64,000 bases of DNA from Hippopus hippopus (Eukaryota > Mollusca > Bivalvia > Cardiida > Cardiidae), in contig OX328096.1 in the NCBI GenBank assembly GCA_946811185.2, forward strand, positions 50,234,252 through 50,298,251, in the 5' to 3' direction. Positions 10,857-20,506 of this stretch are shown here, in pieces (positions within the stretch are counted from its first letter, which is position 1; every line of letters starts with the position of its first letter). The notes beneath the pieces were generated by a model, which saw nothing but the letters and a program-made list of their open reading frames with translations, was not told the DNA's origin and made no database searches. A program made the position numbers and the translations under genes.

Positions 10857-11068
10857 GAGTTAAGGGCAGAAGTTAAATTCTGTGTGGGATTAGACAAAAA
10901 CACCTATTGCTTAAAAGTTGTTGCAATGTTTAAGTACGATGAAGAAAGCATGCAAATGAAAAACAGATCTTTATGTATTCGCTGAACTACCAGCAGGGTG
11001 CTTGTTTTTAATTGGCATCATAAAGGAAGAAGTTCTGTTGAGGATGACAATCAGGCTGGACTTTACAG
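10857..11068 (+). pseudogene. mariner transposase N-terminal remnant
   Basis: One frame reads ELRAEVKFCVGLDKNTYCLK, and a second, about 140 bp on, reads VFNWHHKGRSSVEDDNQAG. These match in order the mariner N-terminal helix region and the WHKRF-x-G-x-x-SVEDD linker. The part between them is frame-broken and carries a stop after RSLCIR. No catalytic-domain motifs remain, consistent with a deleted, non-autonomous copy. Confidence 0.65.
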
Positions 11069-11679
11069 TTTTCCCTGAGATCAAGGCAGTGCTTGGAGTT
11101 GTGGTATTTGAGGATGCTAGTGAACTCCGCTTGTGTACATAAAGCATTAAAATCTTCATTCAACTGTAGCTGGCACAATGATAATGCAATACATGGTCAC
11201 AAAGACACAGAAAATGTACAGTATTTGAAATCAGAAAGATTACATTGAGAAGTGTGATTAAATCTTTGACCTTGTTACAACCTTGCAACCGCTCTGGCGT
11301 GCTCTGGGTACGTGTTACTGCTTATTGTTAGGCACTGTAACTTTTTTATTGTTGAACATTTTTACATAGAGTTTATGCATCATAGAAAAAACATATAAAC
11401 TTTGAAAAATATATATGAAATTCACGATCACAGATTAATGTTTTTATGTCCTTGCAACAGTCTACAAACTCTCTGATCAACCCTAGTAAATGCGACTCAA
11501 AAATTGTCTTTTTTTTTAGGAAGGATATAAAAGTTGTGGGGAAAAGGAGAAAATGCTTGTTGCCAGCATTTTTTCCTATTCCCATAATTTTTTCCGAAGC
11601 TTTTTTTTCTCAGGGTTGTTAAAAATCTGGATTTTGTGGTAAAGGGTTAATAAATGGAATAAATATGTTTACAATTAGG

Positions 11680-11842
11680 AAAATGACCCATTCTCTGCAA
11701 CGTTCATGTCGTTTTTGCCAGAATATTTCACAAAGTAGAAGACCATGTGGGACAAATATCAAACTGCAAAATTAATTGGAATGGTTTTCCTAATTGACAA
11801 GGTCCATTTCATTAATTCAGCACTCTTCAGGGTTCAATGTAT
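11680..11842 (-). mobile_element. TTAA-B MITE, worn
   Basis: The tail CCATTTCATTAATTCAGCAC is the reverse of the family start. The palindromic core is reduced to a CAAACTGCAAAATT remnant. Confidence 0.6.
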
Positions 11843-11939
11843 GGAAAATTACCTTTTACAGGGGTCCATCAGGCATGATGGGCTCCAGTAGGGCTGAATT
11901 AGAGACTCTTGGGTCAGCAAAACATCAAGAAATATCTGA

Positions 11940-12162
11940 ACCTGTTACCAAATGGCAAAATGCAGACTAGTCCAATTTGAATGCCTAAATTTCAGACAAC
12001 AAACGAATGTGACTCAAATTATGTAATTTTTTTTTGAAAGGGCAAAAAATATTGTGGATAAAGGAGAACATGTTGGTTTTCAGCATTTTCTCCTTTTCCC
12101 ACAATGTTTTTAAAGGGCCTTTTCCTCAAGGTTGTTAAAACTCTGGATTGTGTGGTGAAGGG
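11940..12162 (-). mobile_element. TTAA-A MITE
   Basis: TTAA at 12163-12166. The left flank has lost its TTAA (CCTGTTACC). The core centre is altered to ATGTTGGTTTTCAGCAT. Confidence 0.85.
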
Positions 12163-12166
12163 TTAA

Positions 12167-12205
12167 GCCTTTACCACATAATTTCGATTTTTATCAAACA
12201 TGAAG
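12167..12205 (+). mobile_element. TTAA-A fragment
   Basis: The short start GCCTTTACCACATAATTTCG directly follows the TTAA of the previous copy. The remainder is lost. Confidence 0.5.
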
Positions 12206-12509
12206 TAAAATTCAAATAAAGGGACAAATACTACTGTTATAATATCTAAGTTTCAAAGGTAAGGTTTGAGGTGTGAGAGAGGACATTTTTTTGTTCCAAA
12301 GATAATACCCATGTGACATGCCAATTGTTTAGTTATTCTTTTGTTGTAGATTGGACTTAGTATTTTGATAAACAAAAAAGCAATGATCTTGTACTTGGTA
12401 TGAAATATCTGTAAATGGATCAGCCAATGTTACACATGTCATAGCAAAGGGTCCACAGCTCATACTTTTTGGCACAGCTGTTTGAGGTGGCTTTTACCAA
12501 CTTCTTAGT

Positions 12510-12625
12510 ATAAATTAAATTGAATAAATAGATGTTAATTTGTGGTTGGTCAAAAATGTGCACAGTCATCTTTATTTGGTGGGCCCGTGCTGGCCTATTT
12601 ACTCCAATATTTTTGACACTTATAT
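12510..12625 (-). repeat. repeat J, copy 1
   Basis: The reverse complement of this stretch matches 27410-27500. Both contain AAATAGGCCA, then GGACCCACCAAAT or GGGCCCACCAAAT, then GTGCACATTTTTGAC. The unit is longer than these blocks but its ends are unclear. Confidence 0.5.
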
Positions 12626-12754
12626 ACAATCGATGGAACCACAAATCAACACCATAGGGCCTTTTTTCACACCGTTGCAGCATCTTCTCAGCGATGCGCA
12701 CTGAATGCTTGGATGGGTGATCATAACTTGATGTGATTCTGAAATGTGTTGGTG

Positions 12755-14325
12755 CAATTGTTAGCTCCTAGCTGGCCAAAGGCCAACAAGCTTATGTCAT
12801 GTCCCTATGTCTGTCTTGCGTCTGTCCATGCATCTGTTCATGCATCCATGATGCATTAACTTCTATTTCAAACATCTTCTCTGAAACTACCCATCCGATT
12901 TTGACCAAACTTCACCAAAATTTATTAAAAGAAATTAATTCCTTTAACTCTTTACCAAACGACAAAATTTTAGACTTGTCCAAGCTGGAAGCATATGCAG
13001 ACGACAAAATAAACATGATTGAAAAATTGAATCTTGACTTTAGAAGAGTAGATAACATTGTGGGAAAAGGAGAAAATGCTGGTCACCAGCATTTTCTCCT
13101 TTTCCCACAATGTTTTCAGAAGGCTTCTTCCTCTGGGTCGTAAAAACCAGGGATTCTTTGGTAAAGGGTTAAAAACTCTGGCTGCCATGGCAACAAAACT
13201 GAAAGATATTGAAAATCTTTTAAAATCTTTTTGCATGAAACCATAAGGCCAAGAGCTACCAAGTATGGCATGTAGGTTTATCTAATGGGCTTCTACCAAG
13301 TTTCGTCAAATCACAGCCCTGGGGTCAAAATTGGCCCTGCATCCCGGGTCACAACTTTTACATGGGCTTAAAAATGTGTATTAAAAACTTTAAAAAATCT
13401 TCTAGTTCTAAACCATAAGGTCTAGGGCTGCCAGATTTGGCATGTAGCTTCATCGAATGGACCTCTACTAAGATCTTGAAATTGTAGCCCTGGGATCAAA
13501 ACTGGCCCCATCCCGGAGTTACAAGTTTTATATTGGATTCTATAGTGAAAATTTTAAAAATCTTCTCACTCCTTACTATTTGACCAAAGGGCTAACAAAT
13601 TTTCCATGTGGCTGTACCTGGTGGGCATCTACCAAGAAAGCCCAAATTATAGCCTTCGGGTCAAATTTGGCCTCATCATGGCAGTCACAAGTTTTACATG
13701 GGCTTTTATAGTGAAAATCTTTCAGTTCCTAACCATTAGACATAGGTCAACAACATTTTGCATGTATATTCATTTAATAGATCTCTACCAAGAGCTTTCA
13801 AATTTTTGTCTTGAGGTCAAAATTGACCCCACCCTGGCAATCACAATGTTTAAATGGGCCTACACAGTGAAAACTTTTAAAATCTTCTCACTCGTTCCTT
13901 ACCATAAGACCTAGGGTCACCATGTATATATCTTTCTAATGGACCACTACCAAAATTGTTCAAATCATAGCCTCAAGGTCAAAATTCGCCAAGCCCCAGA
14001 AGTCACAACTTTTACATGGGCTTATATAGTGAAAACTTTAAAAATCTTCTTGTTCCTGACCTTGTTTATAACCACATGGTCTAGACCAGTGTTATTTGGC
14101 ATGTGGCTTTATCTTGTGGACCCCTACCAGAATTCAAGTAATTATAGCTCTTTGGTCAAAAATGGCTTTGCCCTGGGGTCACAACTTAAATATTGGCTTT
14201 TGAAGAGATTAAACTTTTTAAGTCTTTTTGTTTGAAACCATTTGGCCTAGAATTGTAATGTTTGATATGTATGGTTTGTACTTATTAGCCAGTGGAGCAA
14301 TACGGGGCCATAAGGCCCTCCTATT
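12755..14325 (+). mobile_element. array element F (hairpin ends, ~160-bp units)
   Basis: Near the left end is TGGCCAAAGGCCA (12773-12785), followed by an 'ATGTCTGTC...CATGCATC' lead. Six to seven degenerate units follow (for example at 13371, 13532, 13698, 13853, 14016, 14190) built on CATGGGCTTATATAGTGAAA. Near the right end is the hairpin GGGCCATAAGGCCC (14305-14318). A TTAA-A copy sits in the lead. Similar hairpin-plus-array architecture is known from non-autonomous Helitron-like elements of bivalves; the link is inference. Confidence 0.68.
12958..13168 (-). mobile_element. TTAA-A MITE inside array element F
   Basis: TTAA at 12954-12957 and 13169-13172. The centre is CTGGTCACCAG with long perfect arms (CATTGTGGGAAAAGGAGAAA). 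Confidence 0.92.
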
Positions 14326-14640
14326 AACTTTTTTCCTTTACCATCAGTGATTGGGATTCACTTGTAATCTTGAAATATAGAACTAATAAAGAATTCCACT
14401 TCTCAACAAAATGAAAAACAGTGGGGAAAAAGAGGCAGTTGCTGTCAAGGTTATTTTTTTACTAGTTTTCTTCATATTGAGCCACAAAAAAAGGAGTTTG
14501 GGTATTCATTTTTCAGTACCTCTTATGCCATTTGTCTTTTTCTAAATATATTTCTTGTAATGCATCCCAGCAGCCTCCAAGGCAGAAGCTTTAAGCTACA
14601 TTACATGGTATAAATCCTTTACCTCACAATTTCTGCCTGT
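14326..14640. other. unassigned stretch
   Basis: No gene or repeat recognised. Confidence 0.4.
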
Positions 14641-14866
14641 AACTCTTTAGCAAATGAACAAAATTTTTGACAGGCCCGAATTGATAGCATTTGCAGACAA
14701 CAAATCAAAGGTTGCCCAAATAATAGAGCTTGCCTTTAATAGAGTAGAAAACATTTTGGGGAAAGGAGAAAATGCTTGTTACCAGCATTTTCTCCATTTT
14801 CCACGATGTTTTCAAAAGCTGTCTCCGTTAGGGTCATTTAAAGTCGTGATTTTGTGGTAAAGGGAT
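14641..14866 (-). mobile_element. TTAA-A MITE
   Basis: The flanks are GTAA and ATAA instead of TTAA. The core centre is CTTGTTACCAG. Confidence 0.85.
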
Positions 14867-14868
14867 AA

Positions 14869-15066
14869 GGACCCTTCAAGAGGCAACTTTTGAAAACATC
14901 GTGGGGAAAGCCTGAGAAAATGTTGGTAAGCAGCATTTTCTCCTTTTCCCACAATGTTTTCTTTCCTTCTGGAAACATTTTTCAATTTTTGATTGCCAGT
15001 CATTTTGTCCTGTGCAAATGCTTTTAATTTGAACATGTCTAAAACATTGTCATTTGGTAAAGAATT
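14869..15066 (+). mobile_element. TTAA-A MITE, head-to-head with the preceding copy
   Basis: It begins within a few bases of the previous copy's end, in the opposite orientation, and ends GGTAAAGAATTAA. The left arm has an insertion (AAAGCCTGAGAAAATG). Confidence 0.82.
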
Positions 15067-15209
15067 AATGAGAGATCTATACTTCCAATCAAAGAAAGTT
15101 GAACAAATACGCTGGATTATCTCAACATCGTTGTGCTGAAGATTATTCAGGACGGGGATATCTGCCCCAACATCATGAAGAAATAAGGGATACTTTTGAA
15201 ATAATTGTG

Positions 15210-15400
15210 CGAGAAAAAAATTACTATGGTCAAAAATATGAAGGCATTTGCAGATAACAAAATTAATGGGCACAAATGATGGGAATTGTATCAGAAAGAG
15301 TAGAAAACTTTGTGGGAAAAGGAGAAAATGCTGGCTACCAGTATTTTCTCCTTGTTCCACAGTGCTTTCAAAAACATTCTTTTTCATGGTTGTTGATATT
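15210..15400 (-). mobile_element. TTAA-A MITE, worn
   Basis: The core GTGGGAAAAGGAGAAAATGC with the partner TATTTTCTCC is clear. Outer parts are lost. Confidence 0.72.
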
Positions 15401-15439
15401 CCAGGCCAAAGATCAACAGTAAAATTTTGCTCTCGTCTA

Positions 15440-15560
15440 ACCCTCCTCAAAACAGTCCTGTTTTATGATCCAAAGGAAAAAAGGTTTTTGAAAAAATCTT
15501 GGAAAAAGGACATGCTATTAACCAGTATTTTTCTGCTTTTACCACAAGGTTGTAACCCTT
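15440..15560 (+). mobile_element. TTAA-A fragment
   Basis: TAACCCTCCTCAAAACAGTC and a degenerate core (ACATGCTATTAACCAGTATT) are visible; the right half is missing. Confidence 0.5.
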
Positions 15561-15983
15561 TCAAGGGCCATTCCCATCCATTTGCCGCAATGATTTTTTG
15601 CTATCTGTATTACTTGATAAGCAAAGTCTCCATTCTTGTTGCTGTTCTTGTGCTCTCCTTTTTAGAGTCGTTCAATGTGTCGATGCAAATTATACAAGGA
15701 GAAATGTTAAGAGAGGGCAGAGGTCGTAAACAAAAAAGAACACACTCATGATCAGAATGTTTTCCATTTACCACAATGGTTTTAATGATAACTGATGAAT
15801 TTGAACGGTCCTGTTGGAGATAAAAGGGTTGAAAAATTAGACCATAGTTCAGAGCTTCTGTTTGAACACTGAATTGATTGTGGTTCTTGTCCCTGTTTAT
15901 TTACATTATAACCAATTTTCTCATATCAGATATTTAGACTGTTCCAGATTATAGAATAATGGATCGTAAACAGGTTTGAAAAA
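15561..15983. other. unassigned stretch
   Basis: A short TTTCCATTTACCACAATGG near 15760 recalls TTAA-A, but too little remains to call. Otherwise nothing was recognised. Confidence 0.4.
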
Positions 15984-16255
15984 TATATGAGCCGCTCTCT
16001 GTGAAAAGGGGGCTTAATGCATCTGCGAAAAGTTTCGACCCAGGTCAGCCTGCGCAGTCCGCGCAGGCTGACCTGGGCCGAAACTTTTCGCTATTGGTCG
16101 ATTTTCTGCATGTCAAAGGATCAGTCTACCTCATGATTGAGTCGGTTGTTAAAAAAGTGGCTATTATGGATCCATAAGTATGTGATGGCTTTCTTGGTAT
16201 TATGGATTACGGAGATGCATTAAGCCCTCTTTTACCAGAGCATGGCTCATATGCT
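15984..16255 (-). mobile_element. family-G MITE
   Basis: Ends are ATATGAGCCGCTCTCTGTGA and the reverse of ATGAGCCATGCTCTGGTAAA, each leading into GGGGGCTTAATGCAT or its complement. The internal GC-rich hairpin is at 16025-16091. Confidence 0.8.
16025..16091. repeat. long GC-rich hairpin in the family-G copy
   Basis: Arms of about 31 bp starting GCGAAAAGTTTCGACCCAGG and closing GGCCGAAACTTTTCGC are complementary with about one mismatch. The loop lies near GCAGTCCGC. It is far more GC-rich than its surroundings. Confidence 0.88.
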
Positions 16256-16685
16256 TGAACAATAGTGCAACAGCAGTTTTTTTTGCTATTTGACTTGCTG
16301 CTTTGCTTTTTTGTCACACAGAACAGCATCCTCAGTCACCGGCACATCCTTTTGTTGGCTCCGTTTCATTATCCAGGAGACATCTTGTCTGGCTTCTTGA
16401 AGTTTGAATGAGACATTATGATTGTTGATCTGAGTATTTCCATTAGAAATTTTAGTCTATTTTTATCATTCACAGGCTGTAAATAACATCAACATAAGTA
16501 ACATTCTATCTTTACTTTGCCAATATCCAATCATCTTGCTTGTTGCTATACTTAAATGCCTGAATAATGTATCAGGAAATCTTTCTCTGAAGATAGCTCT
16601 TTCATTAGACTTTTGTTTGAGTCCAGAGACCTCTTTGTGAAATGAGTGGATCAGAACCTTAGAATTTTTGTAGGAATGGGTTTGT
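16256..16685. other. unassigned stretch
   Basis: Nothing recognised. Confidence 0.4.
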
Positions 16686-16882
16686 CAGCTCCTTACAGGA
16701 CAATCCTGAGTTTAAACTACCCTGAAGAAGAAGGGTCCAAGGGGAAAAATGCTCTTTTTACACAATTATTTTCTATTCCTTGAAAGTCACATCTCATTAT
16801 TTTAGCCACATTCAATATGTCGTCTGAAAATCTGTTGAAAGTGGGTAAGTTTGAAATTTTGTCCCCTGGTAGAGGGATAATC
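16686..16882 (+). mobile_element. TTAA-A MITE with a collapsed core
   Basis: Outer arms are recognisable (ACAATCCTGAGTTTAAACTA, TTCAATATGTCGTCTG). The palindrome is reduced to AGGGGAAAAATGCTCTTTTTACAC. Confidence 0.68.
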
Positions 16883-17140
16883 GCTGTTTAAACTTATCTC
16901 TTGCAATCAAAAATGATTTGTTGATATTTTAGTTGACAGGTAAAGTCTTCTGATCCTTATAAACCTAATGGCTCCAGGAGGACCCTCCAATACTTTCATC
17001 CTTGGGATTAAGATATTTCCCTCACAGTCCATGTTTCCTTTACATTACACATACATTGACTCTCTCATAGTATAGTAAAGCAATACAGCATTTGTGTGCC
17101 CCTTGCTAAGGGTTTAACCAAATGTTTTGTTTTCTTGTAG

Positions 17141-17405
17141 AAATATGTGAGCCATGCTCTGGCAAGAAGGTTTAATGCATCTCTGTGACGCATTATACAA
17201 GGCAAGTCATCATAGAATTATGGGTCCAAAAAACCCATTTTAATCTAACAATTGAATTATAAGGCAGAATGATCTTTTGAAATGCAGAAAATTTATCAAA
17301 AGCAAAAAGTTTCAACCAAGGTCAGCCTTGGTGGACTGCACAGGATACTTTTTGGATATGACTGTATTAAATCCCATTTTTTACAGAGCAAGGCTCATAT
17401 AAAAT
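17141..17405 (+). mobile_element. family-G MITE
   Basis: Ends ATGTGAGCCATGCTCTGGCA and AGAGCAAGGCTCATAT. The internal hairpin is partly decayed (CAACCAAGGTCAGCCTTGGT). Shares CAAAAGCAAAAAGTTTC with other G copies. Confidence 0.78.
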
Positions 17406-17660
17406 GAAACCTAGTACACAATAAATTAGATTCCTAATCATGCAATAATTCTGAAATTCACTATACTTGTTTGATGTTTTTCTTTTGTGGGATTTTTTTT
17501 TGTGATACAAGTGACACAAGTTAATTGTTTAAGTATACCAGAAATTGTATTTAGGACAGTTGTTTATTTCACGTTATACATGTTTTGAATGCATAGAGAA
17601 AGAGATCTCCACAATTTAAGCTCATGATCAGACCACTCGTACATGTGAGTATTATATTAA

Positions 17661-17890
17661 CTCGACCAGAGGCTGGGTCCTATGCGTAGGAAAATATATG
17701 ACTCATGACCTGGAGGCTACAGGTTCGAGCCTCACTTGATTTTCATTGGAGTGGCCTTGGCAAGACACTTCAGAGCTGTAGTCTGATATTGGTGAAACCC
17801 AGGAAATACATGTATACATAATTATATGAGCTGTCCCTATGGTATGACTGAATTAATGTTGAAAGTGGCTTAAAACACCATTCAATCAAT
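17661..17890 (+). mobile_element. SINE-1 (tRNA-derived)
   Basis: The head contains a good B box (GGTTCGAGCCT). The body shared with 30324-30560 runs TTGGCAAGACACTTCAGAGC, GGTGAAACCCAG, ATGAGCTGTC and GACTGAATTAATGTTGAAAG. The tail is CAATCAATCAAA. It abuts, and probably truncates, the TTAA-A copy that follows. A target duplication is not clear. Confidence 0.82.
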
Positions 17891-17892
17891 CA

Positions 17893-18101
17893 AACTCCTC
17901 CATATGACGAAATTTGAGATTGTTGAATTTGAAAGTATTGCAGCCGACATGTTAAATGTGGCTCAAATGAAGCTGTTTGTACCTGGTAGGGTAGAAAATA
18001 TTTTGTGAAAAGGAGAAAATGCTGATTACCAGCATTTTCTCCTTTTCCCACAATGCTTTCAAAAGCCTTCTTCAGTGGGATTGTCAACACAGGATTGTAA
18101 A
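17893..18101 (-). mobile_element. TTAA-A MITE
   Basis: The outer start is lost at the SINE junction. The core is nearly perfect (ATGCTGATTACCAGCAT). Confidence 0.82.
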
Positions 18102-18329
18102 ATATCTTATCTTCTTTTTTTTGGCTCTCTATGAGGTAAAGATCAACATTATTCATAAAAAAGCAAATGGGTAAGAAATAGCTGAAACCAAAATGTCAAA
18201 TCCTTATCAATAAAGTCTCAACAAACACCGACACTAGCACAGCACGTTGGTTAATCCTCAATTTTAATATGTAAAGGTCTGCCAAATGGGATTAGAGTGA
18301 AAGGCTTAGGCATGAAAAAGGTCCAAATA

Positions 18330-18589
18330 ATTCTGTTCTACACTTTACCAAAAAGTATTTTAATGTCCTTGACAAAGAAAACATTTTAAAAACATTGTAG
18401 AAAAAGGAAAATGTAGGTAACCAACAATTTCTGAAAAAAGAAATGCTGGTTACCTGCATTTTATTCTTTATGTACAATGTTTGCTTCCCTTTCTAAGAAT
18501 CTAATTATTTGAGTCACAATACATTATGATCTGCAAAATTAATGCTTTCATTATGGATAAATTTAAACTTTTGTTGGTTTGGTAAAGAG
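18330..18589 (+). mobile_element. TTAA-A MITE with a duplicated core
   Basis: Two successive centres are present: TGTAGGTAACCAACA, and GAAATGCTGGTTACCTGCAT about 35 bp later. TTAA at 18590-18593 is shared with the next copy. Confidence 0.75.
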
Positions 18590-18593
18590 TTAA

Positions 18594-18815
18594 CCCTTTA
18601 GCATACAATCCTGAGTTTTTACGACCCTAAAGAGAAGGGCTTTTGAAAACATTGTGGGAAAAGGGGAAAATGCTGGTAACCAGCATTTTCTCCTTTTCCC
18701 GCAATGTTTTCTACCTATTCAAGGACTAATACTATCATTTGAAAAAAAAAAAGAATTTACATCAGTAAATTCTTTTAGTATGGAAGAGTCTAAGATTCTG
18801 CCATGTAGTAAAGGG
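18594..18815 (+). mobile_element. TTAA-A MITE
   Basis: TTAA at 18590-18593 and 18816-18819. The arms are intact and the centre is CTGGTAACCAG. The right arm carries an A11 run. Confidence 0.92.
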
Positions 18816-18830
18816 TTAACTCTTTACCTG

Positions 18831-19100
18831 AGGGCTGAGCTCAGTGGCCTACAGGACTTGAAACCAGGGGATTGCTGGTTTGAATCCCCAGCTTGGCCAA
18901 TATCTATCAAAGGATTGATGTTAGTCATTGCAACAGGATTCATTTCTCTTTTACTGATGATCGTTATTGCAACAATGGATAAGTGGGAAAGCAGCCAGTG
19001 ACTTTAAGGAAGAATATTGTGCTATGTACTGGTAAAAGAAATTTCAGGAATGCATGGATAGGTTTACTGGGCACTGCGATATAACAAAAATAATGTTTAA
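18831..19100 (+). mobile_element. SINE-2 (tRNA-derived)
   Basis: The head GGGCTGAGCTCAGTGGCCTA holds an A-box-like CTCAGTGG, and CTGGTTTGAATCCCCAGC a B box. Body blocks shared with 31447-31612 and 42416-42745: GGATTGATGTTAGTCATTGC, GGAAAGCAGCCAGTG, GTACTGGTAAAAGAAA and GCATGGATAGGT. It lies directly after a 12-bp TTAA-A start (CTCTTTACCTGA). Confidence 0.85.
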
Positions 19101-19130
19101 AATACAAATAAATAGTAAATAAACTTGACC

Positions 19131-19235
19131 AGAGTTTTAGCTCAGATAGCGAGATTCATCTCTGGTAGAGTTTATTTTTTAATTATTAGAGTTTTAGTTC
19201 AAATAGTGAGGTTCATCTTTGGGAGTGTAAGGTCA
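19131..19235. repeat. 57-bp tandem duplication
   Basis: AGAGTTTTAGCTCAGATAGC at 19131 recurs at 19188 as AGAGTTTTAGTTCAAATAGT. The following GATTCATCTCTGG / GGTTCATCTTTGG also match. Confidence 0.7.
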
Positions 19236-19347
19236 TGTGGGTATAGGAGAAATTTCAGAACAATTGCTGGTTACCTGCTTGTTCCCCTTGTGCACATTGT
19301 TTTCAAAACCTCCTTCCTCACCAAAACACAAGATAAGTTGGTAAGAG
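19236..19347 (-). mobile_element. TTAA-A MITE, right half
   Basis: A degraded core (CAATTGCTGGTTACCTGCTT) and an end GGTAAGAG before TTAA (19348-19351). Confidence 0.6.
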
Positions 19348-19351
19348 TTAA

Positions 19352-19710
19352 CGTTCGAAGAGGTTGAGTATTTATACTCTATTGTGATGTAATTGCTTTT
19401 GCTGGCTGCTTGATGTGCAAATTTTGTGCAGATTATTCTTTCACTGAGTAGAATCGAAAATAATACAGTTTTAGCATGCTGGTTCATTCTTTTATGTTCC
19501 ATTTGATTCCCAGCATGATTCAGCCTGCCTGGATCAGTGGATTTCAAATGCGCTTGACACTCAATGGTGAAATACAATAACAGTATTCAGTTTAGTTATC
19601 AATTTTTTAAGATTTATTTGATCCCCTTTGACAAAAATGAAATGTCATAACCTGTATTGAATCTTTCCTTTGCATGAATTTATAAACACCCAAAAGTGGG
19701 TAGATGACCT
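19352..19710. other. unassigned stretch
   Basis: No gene or repeat recognised. Confidence 0.4.
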
Positions 19711-19714
19711 TTAA

Positions 19715-19919
19715 CACATGGAGCGCTGAATTAATGAAAAGGGCTCATTCAATTAGGAAAAACACCTGACATATTTTCATTTCAAGATTGTTTTGGCCAT
19801 ACTACATAAAAAGACAACAGACAGTGCAGATCAAAGATCAGACTGCACATTCTGTGCAGTCTGATCTTGATCTATACTGTCCGCAAAAATAAGTTAAGTC
19901 GGTTCTATGGTTTAATGAG
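19715..19919 (+). mobile_element. TTAA-B palindromic MITE, reference copy
   Basis: TTAA at 19711-19714 and 19920-19923. The 205-bp body opens CACATGGAGCGCTGAATTAA. The core palindrome at about 19824-19880 pairs GATCAAAGATCAGACTGCAC with GTGCAGTCTGATCTTGATC, flanked by ACAGTGCAG and CTATACTGT. It is the best-preserved member with both TTAA sites. Confidence 0.9.
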
Positions 19920-20058
19920 TTAAGCATCTTGCTGCTGTCAACTTTTGAAAAAATTGTAACAAATGTCAAAACTGTTCAGAACGTGTGTGGTTTAAGCCTA
20001 ATTTCCTATTGATAATTATCAGAATATACTTATGTGGATACTTTCAAAATGGTTTTAA

Positions 20059-20282
20059 CTCTCTAATAGACAAAAAATTTTTAGACTTACACAATTTGAA
20101 AGCATTTGCAGTTGTCACAACAAATGAAACATGGCTATAAAGATTGAATTTGTCTTAGAATGGGTCGAAACCATCGTGGGAAAAGGAGAAAATACTGGTA
20201 ACCGATATTTTCTCCTTTCCCCACAATGTTTTCAAAAGCTATCTACCTCAGGATTATTGGTAATAGGTTTATTGGTAAAGGG
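20059..20282 (-). mobile_element. TTAA-A MITE
   Basis: TTAA at 20055-20058 and 20283-20286. Both palindrome arms carry changes (AAAATACTGG against CCGATATTTT). Confidence 0.9.
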
Positions 20283-20330
20283 TTAAACAAGTTTCAACAG
20301 TTTTAGTCATATTTCAGCCACAGTTGAAAG

Positions 20331-20346
20331 GAGGGGGGGGGGGGGC
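20331..20346. repeat. poly-G tract
   Basis: An uninterrupted run of at least 12 G follows GGA. It may be a copying-error-prone site. Confidence 0.85.
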
Positions 20347-20506
20347 TTTGTATTGCAAAGCCAAAGACTTTCATGTGACCTGCACCACCAATGGGGATGT
20401 AGAGGTGTTTGACTGCAAAGAAACTCGATGAAAGCATCGATATGGTTGATGCGGTATGTGCACTGGCTGCCGGGAAATATGATATGATATTGAAAAGAGT
20501 ATTAAC

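Larger units (their letters stand above)
10226..11486 (+). mobile_element. mariner-like element M3, degenerate
   Basis: The inverted ends are CAAGGGTTGATTGGGAAGTT and (reverse complement of the right) CTAGGGTTGATCAGAGAGTT, continuing into TGTAGACTGTT on both. TA at 10224-10225 and 11487-11488. It contains MITE E and a decayed transposase start. A ~50-bp direct repeat (10535-10584 and 10948-10995, GCATGCAAATGAAAAACA...) lies inside. Confidence 0.82.
10160..11646 (-). mobile_element. TTAA-A MITE split by mariner M3
   Basis: The left fragment 10160-10225 (CTTGGACTTGTCCAAATTGA) and the right fragment 11489-11646 (from AATGCGACTCAAAAATTGTC to GGTAAAGGG) are the two parts of one copy. TTAA follows at 11647-11650. 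They are separated by a TA-flanked mariner-type element. Confidence 0.85.

Noticed and set aside
14812..15450. A 212-codon minus-strand open frame, the longest outside the transposases and FAM149
   Set aside because: It runs through three adjacent TTAA-A copies in alternating orientation, repeats KGENA-type peptide motifs of the MITE and has no independent domain.
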